A DNA stretch of 64,000 nucleotides from Rickettsia typhi (GTDB lineage Bacteria > Pseudomonadota > Alphaproteobacteria > Rickettsiales > Deianiraeaceae). Position numbers and translations under genes: made by a program. Of the stretch, positions 39,906 to 49,506 are shown piece by piece. The notes below the pieces were generated by a model, which worked only from the letters and a program-made list of their open reading frames with translations, was not told where the DNA came from and made no database searches. The DNA is taken from contig CAMCVL010000002.1 of assembly GCA_945881985.1 (NCBI GenBank), forward strand, positions 62,001-126,000, in the 5' to 3' direction. Numbering within the stretch: position 1 is the stretch's first letter; each line of letters starts with the position of its first letter.

Positions 39906-41666
39906 ATGACTCACAAAAACCAACTCCTCTATGGGGATAACCTTGAAATCCTGCTTAACGACAAGCTTGACCCAAGGCAAGCCCCCCTAGTGCCAGATGA
40001 AAGTGTTGACCTTATATACATTGACCCCCCTTTTAACTCCAACAGAGATTATAATATTATATACCCAGATGCAAAAGCACAATCTAAAGCTTTTATTGAT
40101 ACATGGTCTACTATATCAATTGAGGCAACAGAGAAAATGCTTGGCATATACCAAGGCAATAGTTTTAACGAAACCCTTGAAGACCCAAGATTTGTGCATT
40201 ATTTTACGGTTCCTTTTATTAACACACTTAAAGCAATGCAAAGCTTGCTAAAGTTTAGTGACCCAGCATTATATGCCTACCTCATTAACATGGGGCTTAG
40301 AATTTTTGTTATGCACAAAAAGCTTAAGTGGCATGGGTCATTTTATTTACACTGCGATGCAACTGCCTCGCATTACCTAAAAATTGTATGTGATAGCATT
40401 TTTGATAAGCAAAACTTTAGAAACGAGATTGTGTGGCATTACCCGCCAAGCATCAAATCTTCAAAACGCAGGGAGCTGCAAAATCACGACATTATCATTT
40501 GCTACGCAAAAGATTACTCAAGAGCGTTTTTTAAACCAAGCCAAGTAGAATACACGCAAAAACAACTTGACAGGTTTAAGTACGAGGATGAAGAAGGCAG
40601 ATACTACCACGACACAAGAAGAGACGCCAAGGGCGAGAAGGTAAAGGTTAAAGTTTATCTTAAAAAAACCGGCACGCCGGCTGGAGATGTTTGGTATTTT
40701 AACAGGGCACAGGGCGGTGAGTACCTCGGCTACCCCACCCAAAAACCACAAATGCTGCTTGAAAGGATACTTAACTCCTCATGCCCCAAGGCAGGTGATG
40801 AGCTTGAGTATAAAGATGAAAAGGGTAGAATGCAAAAAATTACCTTTAGTCAAAACGGTACAGTGCTTGATGCATACTGTGGTTGTGGCACAACAGTAAT
40901 GGCAGCTCAAAGCTTGGGGCTAAGGTGGATAGGTATTGATATAACTCATTTTTCAACAGACTTGGTTGAAAAAAGAATCTTGGAAACCTACTACATCAAC
41001 AAGCAAGAGCTTGATGCTTTAAAGCTTACACAAGGGGTAAAAGATGCAGATGAAGAATTTGTAAAAAAATCAAATCTAGAATACTTTAAACTTGTTAAAA
41101 AAGCAAGGCAAAAGATGTTTGAAAGCATAGAGCTTATAGGCTCACCTAAGGATTTTGAATCTGCAAAAAGACTTGCCCTTAACACAGACAACGACTTTGT
41201 GCGTAAAGAGTTTGAAAAATGGGCGGTATCTAAGATTGGTCTTGGTGCTTATATTGAAAAAAAGGGTAAAGATGGCGGTGTTGATGGAATGTTTGACATT
41301 GCAGAATTTGATAATAATAAAATAATAAAAACCCAGTGCTATTACCAAGTAAAAAGCGATGCTAAAAAGATTGGTGATAGTGATATAAAAAAGTTTTATG
41401 CAAGCCTGCAATACTTTGGTGCTCCTGTGGGTATCTTTATCTCCTTAAACGGATACTCTAGTGAAGCAATAAACTATGCAAACTCACTTGGTAAATACAA
41501 GCTTAAAGGACTAAATTATTCAATACCAGTAATGAGCCTTTTAAGCGTAGAGGAATATTTTGCAGATGACCTAGAAACCCATCAAAAAATATTCTTTGTT
41601 CACAACCCCTTCAAAAGCTCCCTCTTGCAAAACGACAAAGTGGAGAACGAGGAATTGGAGTTTTGA
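39906..41666 (+). CDS. Adenine-specific DNA methyltransferase fused to a C-terminal Mrr-like endonuclease domain
   Basis: VDLIYIDPPFNSNRDY (motif IV), VLDAYCGCGTTVMAAQ (motif I); C-terminal GGVDGMFDIAEFDNNKIIKTQCYYQVKS matches a PD-(D/E)xK Mrr-like pattern. Confidence 0.85.
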   Translation: MTHKNQLLYGDNLEILLNDKLDPRQAPLVPDESVDLIYIDPPFNSNRDYNIIYPDAKAQSKAFIDTWSTISIEATEKMLGIYQGNSFNETLEDPRFVHYFTVPFINTLKAMQSLLKFSDPALYAYLINMGLRIFVMHKKLKWHGSFYLHCDATASHYLKIVCDSIFDKQNFRNEIVWHYPPSIKSSKRRELQNHDIIICYAKDYSRAFFKPSQVEYTQKQLDRFKYEDEEGRYYHDTRRDAKGEKVKVKVYLKKTGTPAGDVWYFNRAQGGEYLGYPTQKPQMLLERILNSSCPKAGDELEYKDEKGRMQKITFSQNGTVLDAYCGCGTTVMAAQSLGLRWIGIDITHFSTDLVEKRILETYYINKQELDALKLTQGVKDADEEFVKKSNLEYFKLVKKARQKMFESIELIGSPKDFESAKRLALNTDNDFVRKEFEKWAVSKIGLGAYIEKKGKDGGVDGMFDIAEFDNNKIIKTQCYYQVKSDAKKIGDSDIKKFYASLQYFGAPVGIFISLNGYSSEAINYANSLGKYKLKGLNYSIPVMSLLSVEEYFADDLETHQKIFFVHNPFKSSLLQNDKVENEELEF

Positions 41667-43072
41667 TTATGAGCGATAAAAACACAAAGGCGGCAACAAG
41701 GCAAGATGCTGTGCAAAGCTTTGGTTGCAGGTTAAACTCCAGCGAGAGTGCGGCAATTAAGGACATTTTGCAGCAAAGCAATCTGCAAGATGATGTTTTT
41801 GTAATAAACTCCTGTGCCGTAACAAACCAAACTGAGAGCGACATTATAAGATTTGTAAAAAAGCTAAAACGGGAAAACCCAGATAAAAAAATTATCTTTA
41901 CCGGCTGCGGCTCGCAGGCTAACCCGCAAAAATACAATGCAATTACCGAGATTGACTTTTTGATTGGCAATGCCGAAAAAACAAACCCAGAGGTCTACAG
42001 GGCAATAGAGGCAAAAATCAAGGATGGCAAGAGCTTTGATGCAACATCTTTTGCAATGGCAAAGGAGGAAGTGAGTGTTAACCAAAAAACAGCTCACCAA
42101 GACAAGGTTTATGTTAAAGAATCTGGGCCACAAAGCTTGTTTGACGGCGAGAGGGCGATTGTCAATGATATTATGTCCGTTAAGGACACGGCAGCACATT
42201 TAGTTAAGTACTTTGACGGCAAAACAAGAGCCTTTGTGCAAATTCAAAACGGATGCAATCACAGATGCACCTTTTGCATCATTCCATTTGGCAGGGGTAA
42301 TTCTAGGTCTGTGCCGCTTGGCGATATTGTAAATCAAATTAACACGCTCACCGCCAATGGCTACAAGGAGGTTGTGCTTACCGGCGTTGACATTACTGAC
42401 TACGGGCTTGACCTGCCAAACAAAATCACTCTTGGCATGGCAATAAGGCGGATACTTGACAACTGCAAAGGTGTTTTGCGTTTAAGGCTCTCCTCGGTTG
42501 ATGTTGCCGAAATTGACGATGAAATCTTTAAGCTATTAAGGGACGAGCCTAGGTTTATGCCCTACTTTCATATAAGTTTGCAATCGGGCGATGATGGGGT
42601 GCTTAAGCAGATGGCACGCCGCCACACAAGGACGCAGGTGCTAGACTTTTGCAAAAAAGTAAGGGACATTAACCCGGATGCTCTCTTTGGCTCAGATATT
42701 ATAGCTGGCTTCCCGACCGAAAGCGATGAGGCTCTTGAAAACTCCCGTAGCATAATTGAAGAGGCGGACATTTGTTTTAATCACATATTTACTTTTTCGC
42801 CAAAAAAAGGTACGCCCGCCGCTAAAATGAAGCAGCTTACCAATCAAATCAAAAAATCACGCACACATATCCTGCTTGAGCAGGATAGGCTACAAAAACA
42901 AAAAATGTATCAAAAATTTGACGGGAGGGTTTTTGAAGTTTTAACCGAGTCCGCAGGCATTGCAAGAGCCGCAAACTTTGCCCCATTTAAGCTAACAGCA
43001 AGAGTGCCAGAAAACACAATTATTAAAATCACCACAGCCAAGGATGCAGGAATCTTACTCAATGCTTTTTAG
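41663..43072 (+). CDS. mtaB: tRNA t6A37 methylthiotransferase MtaB
   Basis: SFGCRLNSSES; FVINSCAVTNQTESD; radical-SAM CxxxCxxC in NGCNHRCTFCIIPFGRGNSRS. Confidence 0.93.
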   Translation: MIMSDKNTKAATRQDAVQSFGCRLNSSESAAIKDILQQSNLQDDVFVINSCAVTNQTESDIIRFVKKLKRENPDKKIIFTGCGSQANPQKYNAITEIDFLIGNAEKTNPEVYRAIEAKIKDGKSFDATSFAMAKEEVSVNQKTAHQDKVYVKESGPQSLFDGERAIVNDIMSVKDTAAHLVKYFDGKTRAFVQIQNGCNHRCTFCIIPFGRGNSRSVPLGDIVNQINTLTANGYKEVVLTGVDITDYGLDLPNKITLGMAIRRILDNCKGVLRLRLSSVDVAEIDDEIFKLLRDEPRFMPYFHISLQSGDDGVLKQMARRHTRTQVLDFCKKVRDINPDALFGSDIIAGFPTESDEALENSRSIIEEADICFNHIFTFSPKKGTPAAKMKQLTNQIKKSRTHILLEQDRLQKQKMYQKFDGRVFEVLTESAGIARAANFAPFKLTARVPENTIIKITTAKDAGILLNAF

Positions 43073-43123
43073 CAAGCTAACACTTAATCATCCATTTGTT
43101 TAATTGCGACTAGATTGATGTTG

Positions 43124-43636
43124 TTAGCAAAACTGACATGTACCAAAAAATCCGTAAAGATTATCTGTGCCGTTTTGTCCTTGGTGATTAAAATTTAAAG
43201 CATCATTTGTATTTTGGCTTAAAACAAACTGCGGTGCAATTGTTTCGTCACCGCCAATTGGCAAGCCTTGCCAATTTTTTGCATCTCTGGGGTCGGCAAA
43301 ATAGGCAAGGCGATTGTTGACAATCTCGCTATCAATACTTTGGTAGCTATTAACTGTAATAATCATAAAACACTGAATGTAAGCCCTTTGCCAAGAATAA
43401 CTGTAGATAGGATTTTTCATCATCTCAGAATCTTGTTTGTACTCTGCACTTGCACGGTAAAAGTGATTGCCTCTTGACCAAATAGCAGTTTGACACCCAT
43501 CATATGTGCCTTGTTTTATCTCGTTTGGGGCATCGCTTGCAAGTAGTGTTTCAACAAAGTTAAAATGCCTTACCGGGCTGCAAGACGAGGTAAGGCAAAT
43601 TGTTGCAAAAAGAGTTAAAAAATAAAAAAACTTCAT
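43124..43636 (-). CDS. Putative lipoprotein
   Basis: MKFFYFLTLFATICLTSSC lipobox; start moved to internal Met. Confidence 0.6.
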   Translation of the reverse strand: MKFFYFLTLFATICLTSSCSPVRHFNFVETLLASDAPNEIKQGTYDGCQTAIWSRGNHFYRASAEYKQDSEMMKNPIYSYSWQRAYIQCFMIITVNSYQSIDSEIVNNRLAYFADPRDAKNWQGLPIGGDETIAPQFVLSQNTNDALNFNHQGQNGTDNLYGFFGTCQFC

Positions 43637-44296
43637 ATGGTTGCTTAAAAAATACATTAATATTAATTAAGCTAAAATAAAGTTTTTAGCTGCAAAACTT
43701 AAAAGCTTGTAAATATCTTTTAATTTTTTAATGCTTTCATGATGTCTGGCATAAATAAAAGCTAATAAGTTAAGATACAACTGAGTTGATTTTAGATAAA
43801 AATTTAATATAATAATCATAAAACAAAAACAAACGCCAAGTATTTAGTAAATTTAAAAAAAGTGCACTTTGGCGTTGACAACACAAATTAGATTTCATGT
43901 AAAGAGATGTAGTAATTTAGGGGGTAAAAATTTATTCTAACCAGCGATTGTGATTTTGCACAATAGGTTAGTTGTTAAAAGATTGGATAAATCTTTTAAC
44001 AAGCTAATGATTGTTATTTTGCCTATTGGCAACAGCTAAAGTTTGTGTTGATTGTTTGTAATTTGGATATCTTTGAATTAGCAAGGCTTGCCAAAATGTT
44101 TTGTTTGTAAAAAACAAAGGCAAACATAAAGCACTAAAACAAAAAATATATTGAGTAATTTAGATTACAATCCAATTGTATTGTATGTTTTTGTAGTGTC
44201 AACAAATTTATGTATTTTTATTACATCTTTTTACTTGCAGTAAAAGATTTTGAGATAAAATGAAGACGAAGAGTTTTTAATTGGATTTGACATAGG

Positions 44297-44324
44297 CTTA
44301 CCCTTAGTAAACACTAAGAGTAAG
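44297..44324 (-). terminator. Hairpin after the pilin-like gene
   Basis: CTTAC-C-CTTAG taaaca CTAAG-A-GTAAG just downstream of the minus-strand stop at 44340. Confidence 0.4.
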
Positions 44325-44339
44325 ATATGGTAATAAATA

Positions 44340-45233
44340 TTACATGTTTTTAAGTAGTATTGCAACGGTTCTTGGTGTTTCGGCGGATGTTGAAGTTGTA
44401 CACACACCTGCAGCAGTACAAGTTGCAGATCTAACAAGTCCAGTTGAAGCGGAGTTGTCGTCAAGTAAGTCGTCAAGAGAATCAGCCTCGCTACCTTTTA
44501 AAACTGATTTTAAAGGGTTTATTATATTAGCTGAAGCACCACCACCAACCCTAAGGAAGCATTTGTTGGTTGCTGCTGTAACTCTTTCGCCAGTAATACC
44601 TGTTGTACCACCAGAGTCTTGAATGTCCCCTAAGATTAATGAATTGCCTTTAAAGCCAACAACACCTGTGTTTGCAGGAATTAAAGAGCCAATAGCAGTG
44701 GTGTTGCTAAAAAAGTTTAGATATAAGCCCTCAACCTTTGTAGCTGCAGAAACTTGGTTACTACCGGTAAATGTTGAAGGGTTTGCATTTGTATAGTACT
44801 GAGCAACATTGGAAGTTGTAATGCCAGCATCAGATAAATAATTACCAGCAAACAATTGATACCAAGCAAAGTTAGATTCGTGAGCTAGGTTGTTTGTGCA
44901 GGTTAAAGCTGCGGAACCAATTGTCCCGTAGTCGATAAATCCATCCCCATTGCCAAGGACTGTTGCGTTGTATCCGGTGGTAAATGTTTTTGCCGTTGAG
45001 CCAAGTTCAAAAGCTGTTGTAGATGTTGTGTCGCCAGGTAGTGCACCGTTTGCCTCCCTGTAGGCAGATATACCAGATGTAACTTCGTTGATTTCTCTTA
45101 CAAGTGAGTTAACCCTTGCTTTTTTAATAACACCAAAACCTTTGAAGGCAGTGAACATTAGAAGCCCACTAATAACTAGAACGACAGAGACCTCAACTAT
45201 CGAAAAAGCCTTGGACCTTGATTTGCAGAACAT
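44340..45233 (-). CDS. Type IV pilin/pseudopilin-like protein
   Basis: SKAFSIVEVSVVLVISGLLMFTAFKGFGVIKKARV: class III signal/N-methylation-like N-terminus with Glu+5. Confidence 0.82.
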   Translation of the reverse strand: MFCKSRSKAFSIVEVSVVLVISGLLMFTAFKGFGVIKKARVNSLVREINEVTSGISAYREANGALPGDTTSTTAFELGSTAKTFTTGYNATVLGNGDGFIDYGTIGSAALTCTNNLAHESNFAWYQLFAGNYLSDAGITTSNVAQYYTNANPSTFTGSNQVSAATKVEGLYLNFFSNTTAIGSLIPANTGVVGFKGNSLILGDIQDSGGTTGITGERVTAATNKCFLRVGGGASANIINPLKSVLKGSEADSLDDLLDDNSASTGLVRSATCTAAGVCTTSTSAETPRTVAILLKNM

Positions 45234-45669
45234 AACTAAGCTACAAAAATATTATAAAAAACTTTAAACGCTACAAGGCTAAAGTCACCCCAAACCTTTA
45301 AAAATTGCGTTAATTTTAAACAAGCATTACATAAAACTTTGCAGCAATCAGCATGACCAATCCTTTAACAAAATTAATCCTGCAAACTGCAAAAAAGCCA
45401 AAGCAGTGCCAGTAAATAAATTATAGCATAAAAGCAGCAAAAAAGTCAAGAAATCTTTTTACAAAAAGCCTTAATGTGTTGCTAAATATAGCTATTTTTA
45501 ATAAATATCTATCTATAAATATAATGTTATAGCAAAATATAGATTAGTATTTATACCAAAAAACTTTTGAATTTTTAGTATAAATACTTTCTTTAGTTAG
45601 ATGGGGGCCTAGGGCAAGTTGATAAAAAACTTGCAAATTGCAAAGCTAAGCTTTAAGTTAAAAGGTATT

Positions 45670-45773
45670 AATACCATTTTCAATTTTAAATTAGGATTGG
45701 TGCAAAATACTTATTCCATCTTCTCTCTGTGGGTGGCTGGATGTAATGTAATTTTATAAGTGAAAATGGTATT
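45670..45773. repeat. Palindromic element upstream of argG
   Basis: AATACCATTTTCA ... TGAAAATGGTATT perfect inverted ends. Confidence 0.7.
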
Positions 45774-45816
45774 GTTCTGGTTATTGTTTGTTGTCGTGTA
45801 AATTTGTTGTGTAAAA

Positions 45817-47034
45817 ATGGCTAGTAAAACAAGTGTTAAAAAGGTGGTTTTAGCTTACTCTGGCGGGCTTGATACATCTGTAATTTTAAAATGGCTTATA
45901 GAGGAATACGGATGCGAGGTTGTAACATTTACCGCCGATTTGGGGCAGGGTGAAGATTTAAGCGGGGTTAAGGATAAGGCTCTTAGCTGCGGTGCAAAGG
46001 ATGCCTTTGTTGTTGATTTAAGAGAGGAGTTTGCTAAAGATTATGTCTTTAAAATGTTTAGGGCAAATGCTCTTTACGAGGGTGAATACTTGCTTGGCAC
46101 AAGCATAGCCAGACCATTAATTGCTAAAAAACAAATTGAAATAGCTAGGCAGGTTGGTGCTGATGCAGTGTCCCACGGGGCAACTGGCAAGGGTAACGAC
46201 CAAGTAAGATTTGAACTTGGCTATTATGCTAACATGCCGGAGGTTAAAATTATCGCTCCTTGGAGGGAGTGGGATTTAAACTCAAGAACCGCCCTCTTAA
46301 ACTACGCAAGAGAGAGACAAATCCCCATAGCTCAGGGCAAGGAAAAGGAACCACCTTACTCTTTTGATGCAAACTTGTTGCATCTTTCAATTGAGGGTAA
46401 GGACCTTGAGGACACTTGGGCGGAGGCAAAGGCGGACACATACTTTACCGTAAAACCGCTGGAACAAACCCCCAGCGAGCCTGAGTACATTGAAATTGAG
46501 TTTAAAAACGGCGATGCTATTGCAATTAACGGCGAGGCACTTAAGGCTCACGAAATTGTTTTAAAGCTTAACGAGCTTGGCGGCAAGCACGGCATTGGCA
46601 GAATTGACCTTGTTGAAAACCGCTTTATAGGTATGAAGTCCCGCGGGATATACGAAACTCCGGGCGGCACCATCCTGCAAAAAGCACACAGAGCTCTTGA
46701 ATCCATCACTCTTGACAAAGGTCAAGCTCACCTAAAAGACGAGATTATGCCTAGATATGCCGAGCTAATTTATAACGGATTTTGGTTTAGCGGCGAGAGA
46801 AAAATGCTCCAAGCCCTCATTGACGAAAGCCAGTACAATGTAAGCGGTAGCGTAAGGCTAAAGCTTTTTAAAGGCAATGTAATTATTGCTGGGCGTAAAT
46901 CGCCAAACTCACTCTTTGACAAAAACATTGCAACCTTTGAGGCCGACACAGTCTACAATCAAAAAGATGCAGCCGGCTTTATCAAGCTAAACGCCCTAAG
47001 GCTAAGACTTGGCAAAAACGGGGTGAATTGCTAA
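45817..47034 (+). CDS. argG: Argininosuccinate synthase
   Basis: [18 protein letters not shown]...[17 protein letters not shown]...[15 protein letters not shown]. Confidence 0.98.
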   Translation: MASKTSVKKVVLAYSGGLDTSVILKWLIEEYGCEVVTFTADLGQGEDLSGVKDKALSCGAKDAFVVDLREEFAKDYVFKMFRANALYEGEYLLGTSIARPLIAKKQIEIARQVGADAVSHGATGKGNDQVRFELGYYANMPEVKIIAPWREWDLNSRTALLNYARERQIPIAQGKEKEPPYSFDANLLHLSIEGKDLEDTWAEAKADTYFTVKPLEQTPSEPEYIEIEFKNGDAIAINGEALKAHEIVLKLNELGGKHGIGRIDLVENRFIGMKSRGIYETPGGTILQKAHRALESITLDKGQAHLKDEIMPRYAELIYNGFWFSGERKMLQALIDESQYNVSGSVRLKLFKGNVIIAGRKSPNSLFDKNIATFEADTVYNQKDAAGFIKLNALRLRLGKNGVNC

Positions 47035-47091
47035 AATTTTAGCAACTGATTTTTATGTGTTGTTATGTGTTTTTATTATTAATTGCTTGCC

Positions 47092-47667
47092 ATGTTTAAA
47101 TCACAAAAACCCGCAAAATACAGCCCAAGCCACATCGCAAACTATTTTTTGGCGGTGGCGGAGGGTGATAAAATAAAAATGACCACCCTTAAATTAATGA
47201 AGCATGTTTATTTTGCATATGGAATATACTTGTATCTTACTAACGAAAACCTGTTTGACGAGAATATAGAAGCATGGAGGCACGGCCCAGTTGTGCCTTC
47301 AATATATCATGAGTTTAAGAATTTTGGACTTTACAATCCAATTAAAAAAGGCACATATGCAACATATCTTGACCCAAACGATGCTGACCCAGTGCCACGC
47401 AAGGCTATAGTTGAAATATACGATATAAACAAAGATAAGGGGGTAAATCATGCGGTGTGTGGCTCTTGGTTTTATTTTAAAGATAAAAACGGCGACGACC
47501 TTGAAGAACTAACTCACAGAGAAGGCACCGCTTGGAGCAATCTGTACAAGCCCGGTCAAAATATTATCTTAAACAATAGCGAAGAAGGCATTGAGATGAT
47601 AAAAAAAGAAGCAGAGATGTACTATAAAGCATCGGTTGAAATGCTTCGGTCCATAAAACACAAATAA
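47092..47667 (+). CDS. Panacea (SocA/DUF4065-like) domain protein, putative antitoxin
   Basis: KMTTLKLMKHVYFAYGIYLYLTNENLFDENIEAWRHGPVVPSIYHEFKNFG is the Panacea/DUF4065 core. Confidence 0.82.
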   Translation: MFKSQKPAKYSPSHIANYFLAVAEGDKIKMTTLKLMKHVYFAYGIYLYLTNENLFDENIEAWRHGPVVPSIYHEFKNFGLYNPIKKGTYATYLDPNDADPVPRKAIVEIYDINKDKGVNHAVCGSWFYFKDKNGDDLEELTHREGTAWSNLYKPGQNIILNNSEEGIEMIKKEAEMYYKASVEMLRSIKHK

Positions 47668-47684
47668 CATTTTTTTATATCCAT

Positions 47685-48128
47685 ATGAATGATTCTAAAG
47701 ATTTTGAAGCATTTTCACATCAAAAAAAGGCATTGAAAGAATCTGTAGATTTTGATTTATTTCCAAATCAGGAAAATGTTGTGAAAAATTATGAAAATGT
47801 TGTGAAAGACATGAGATATAAAAGAGAGAGATTGCTGGGTTTAATAGATTTTGTTAATACAATTCTTGAAGGATATTACAAAATATGTAAAACATTCTCT
47901 AAGATAATCTTGCTTGGTTTTGTTATTTCTTTTATGTTCGAGAATGCCAATAATGGAACTTACTACAAATCCATAATAGACAAGGTTGTAAATGTTTTTA
48001 CCCAGACGGATGGAAGTGCGTGGAGGGTGCAGCTAATCTGGGCTTTTGTGATATTGGGAATTTGGGGCTCTGCCAAGGTTGTGGGGCTTTTGCGGTTATT
48101 ATGGGGCATTAAAAGTGATAGGTTTTAA
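47685..48128 (+). CDS. Small membrane protein, candidate partner of the Panacea protein
   Basis: Two TM segments (FSKIILLGFVISFMF; VQLIWAFVILGIWGSAKVVGLL), starts 18 bp after the Panacea stop. Confidence 0.65.
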   Translation: MNDSKDFEAFSHQKKALKESVDFDLFPNQENVVKNYENVVKDMRYKRERLLGLIDFVNTILEGYYKICKTFSKIILLGFVISFMFENANNGTYYKSIIDKVVNVFTQTDGSAWRVQLIWAFVILGIWGSAKVVGLLRLLWGIKSDRF

Positions 48129-48137
48129 AAAATAATT

Positions 48138-48320
48138 AAACCTATTCCATAACCTCATAATTAGACCCCCAGCATAACCCACTATACCATCTTCTACCTC
48201 AAAATAAACCATACCCTATTGTGCAAACTCTACAAAAAATCCAGGCTCTCTGCAATATAAGCCAGCCCGCCTCCCCCCCATGCTGGCAAAGCCAGCAGGC
48301 GGAGCTGGCTAATGGGGGTT
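48138..48320 (+). repeat. Truncated copy of the 53-kb palindromic element
   Basis: ACCTATTCCATAACCTCATAATTAGACC...TACCTCAAAATAA...GCAAACTCTACAAAAAATCC..GGCTCTCTGCAA matches 53032 onward; right terminal repeat not found. Confidence 0.75.
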
Positions 48321-48384
48321 AAGGAGATAAAATTAGACTCTGTATTTTTTGATGATAAGCTTAGAAAATATAATTCTTTGGATT

Positions 48385-48645
48385 TCAACACCCTTCAATT
48401 AAAAGCTTGATATCTACTTGTAAAAAACTTGATAAAGTTTGAATTGTCAATAAGGAAGGGTTTCTTAATCCTCTTTCAAGAAGTGAAACATATGTTCTGT
48501 CAAAGCCGCTTTCAAGTGCTAAGTATTCTTGGCTAAAACCTTTTATTTTTCGAATTTTCCTAAGATTTTCACCAAATATTATAAGAGTTGGGTTTTTTTG
48601 CATATACTTTATATTGTCTATAAAAAATACAATTTTTCTTGACAA
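48385..48645 (-). CDS. XRE-family HTH regulator
   Basis: FGENLRKIRKIKGFSQEYLALESGFDRTYVSLLERGLRNPSLLTIQTLSSFLQV. Confidence 0.92.
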   Translation of the reverse strand: MSRKIVFFIDNIKYMQKNPTLIIFGENLRKIRKIKGFSQEYLALESGFDRTYVSLLERGLRNPSLLTIQTLSSFLQVDIKLLIEGC

Positions 48646-48762
48646 AAAATATAAAGAAGAGACAATAAGTCTGCGGACTGACAGTCTCTTTTGTGATGCA
48701 AAATTATATTAAGTTTCTGTGAATCCTCGTTTTTAAATCTTCATTGTTATTTATTATGTATT

Positions 48763-49404
48763 ATGAATAAACTAAAATTTCTTGGACTAGTCTCAATAGC
48801 ATCTTGTATTTTGTCCGCCTGTGTATCATTCCATAAAAATGAAGCTGAAGTTGTTTATACTAGACCCGATATTTCAACTCAAGTTGAAAAATTAATTATT
48901 TTTCCAGCAGTAAATTTCGAAGGACAAACAACTCAAGATATAAGATTAATTGATCTTGCCATTAATACAAACTGGGTAAAGTTATTTGGAAAAGATAAGG
49001 CAATACCAGCTGGCTTAGCAATAGAGCAAATTGCAAATCAAATTGGTAAAAATTCCTATATGTCATTTGTAAAATCTCTTGACGATATAAGCGGAATGGA
49101 GCAGGTTTTAGCTGACGAAAAAGTGAAAAAATTTATCCAGCTTGCAACTGACAAACTAGGGACGGCTGGTAAATCGCAATTTGCACTTGCACTTGTAGAG
49201 GGTAGTGAAGAAAGTTACAACAAAGGCGAACCAATTAAAATACATATTGGCTTATTTGATATTAAAACTTTAACTTGGAAGGTTATTACAAAAACTGACA
49301 GCAGAAAAACTAAATTTGGTGTTTTTAAAACCGACTATAGTGGCATTGTTAAAGATCATTTTGAAACCATAAAAAACAACATTGAAAACAATGCAAACAA
49401 TTAA
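48763..49404 (+). CDS. Putative lipoprotein
   Basis: MNKLKFLGLVSIASCILSAC lipobox. Confidence 0.7.
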   Translation: MNKLKFLGLVSIASCILSACVSFHKNEAEVVYTRPDISTQVEKLIIFPAVNFEGQTTQDIRLIDLAINTNWVKLFGKDKAIPAGLAIEQIANQIGKNSYMSFVKSLDDISGMEQVLADEKVKKFIQLATDKLGTAGKSQFALALVEGSEESYNKGEPIKIHIGLFDIKTLTWKVITKTDSRKTKFGVFKTDYSGIVKDHFETIKNNIENNANN

Positions 49405-49506
49405 TATTCATGCTGCATATGTTATAAAACTACATAAAGCTAGTTTTATAACAATGCTATTTATCGTCTTACCAAAATGTTTATTCTCTAATTTTTGACA
49501 AAAACC

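Noticed and set aside
46250-46441. Minus-strand ORF inside argG
   Set aside because: Antisense to highly conserved ArgG.
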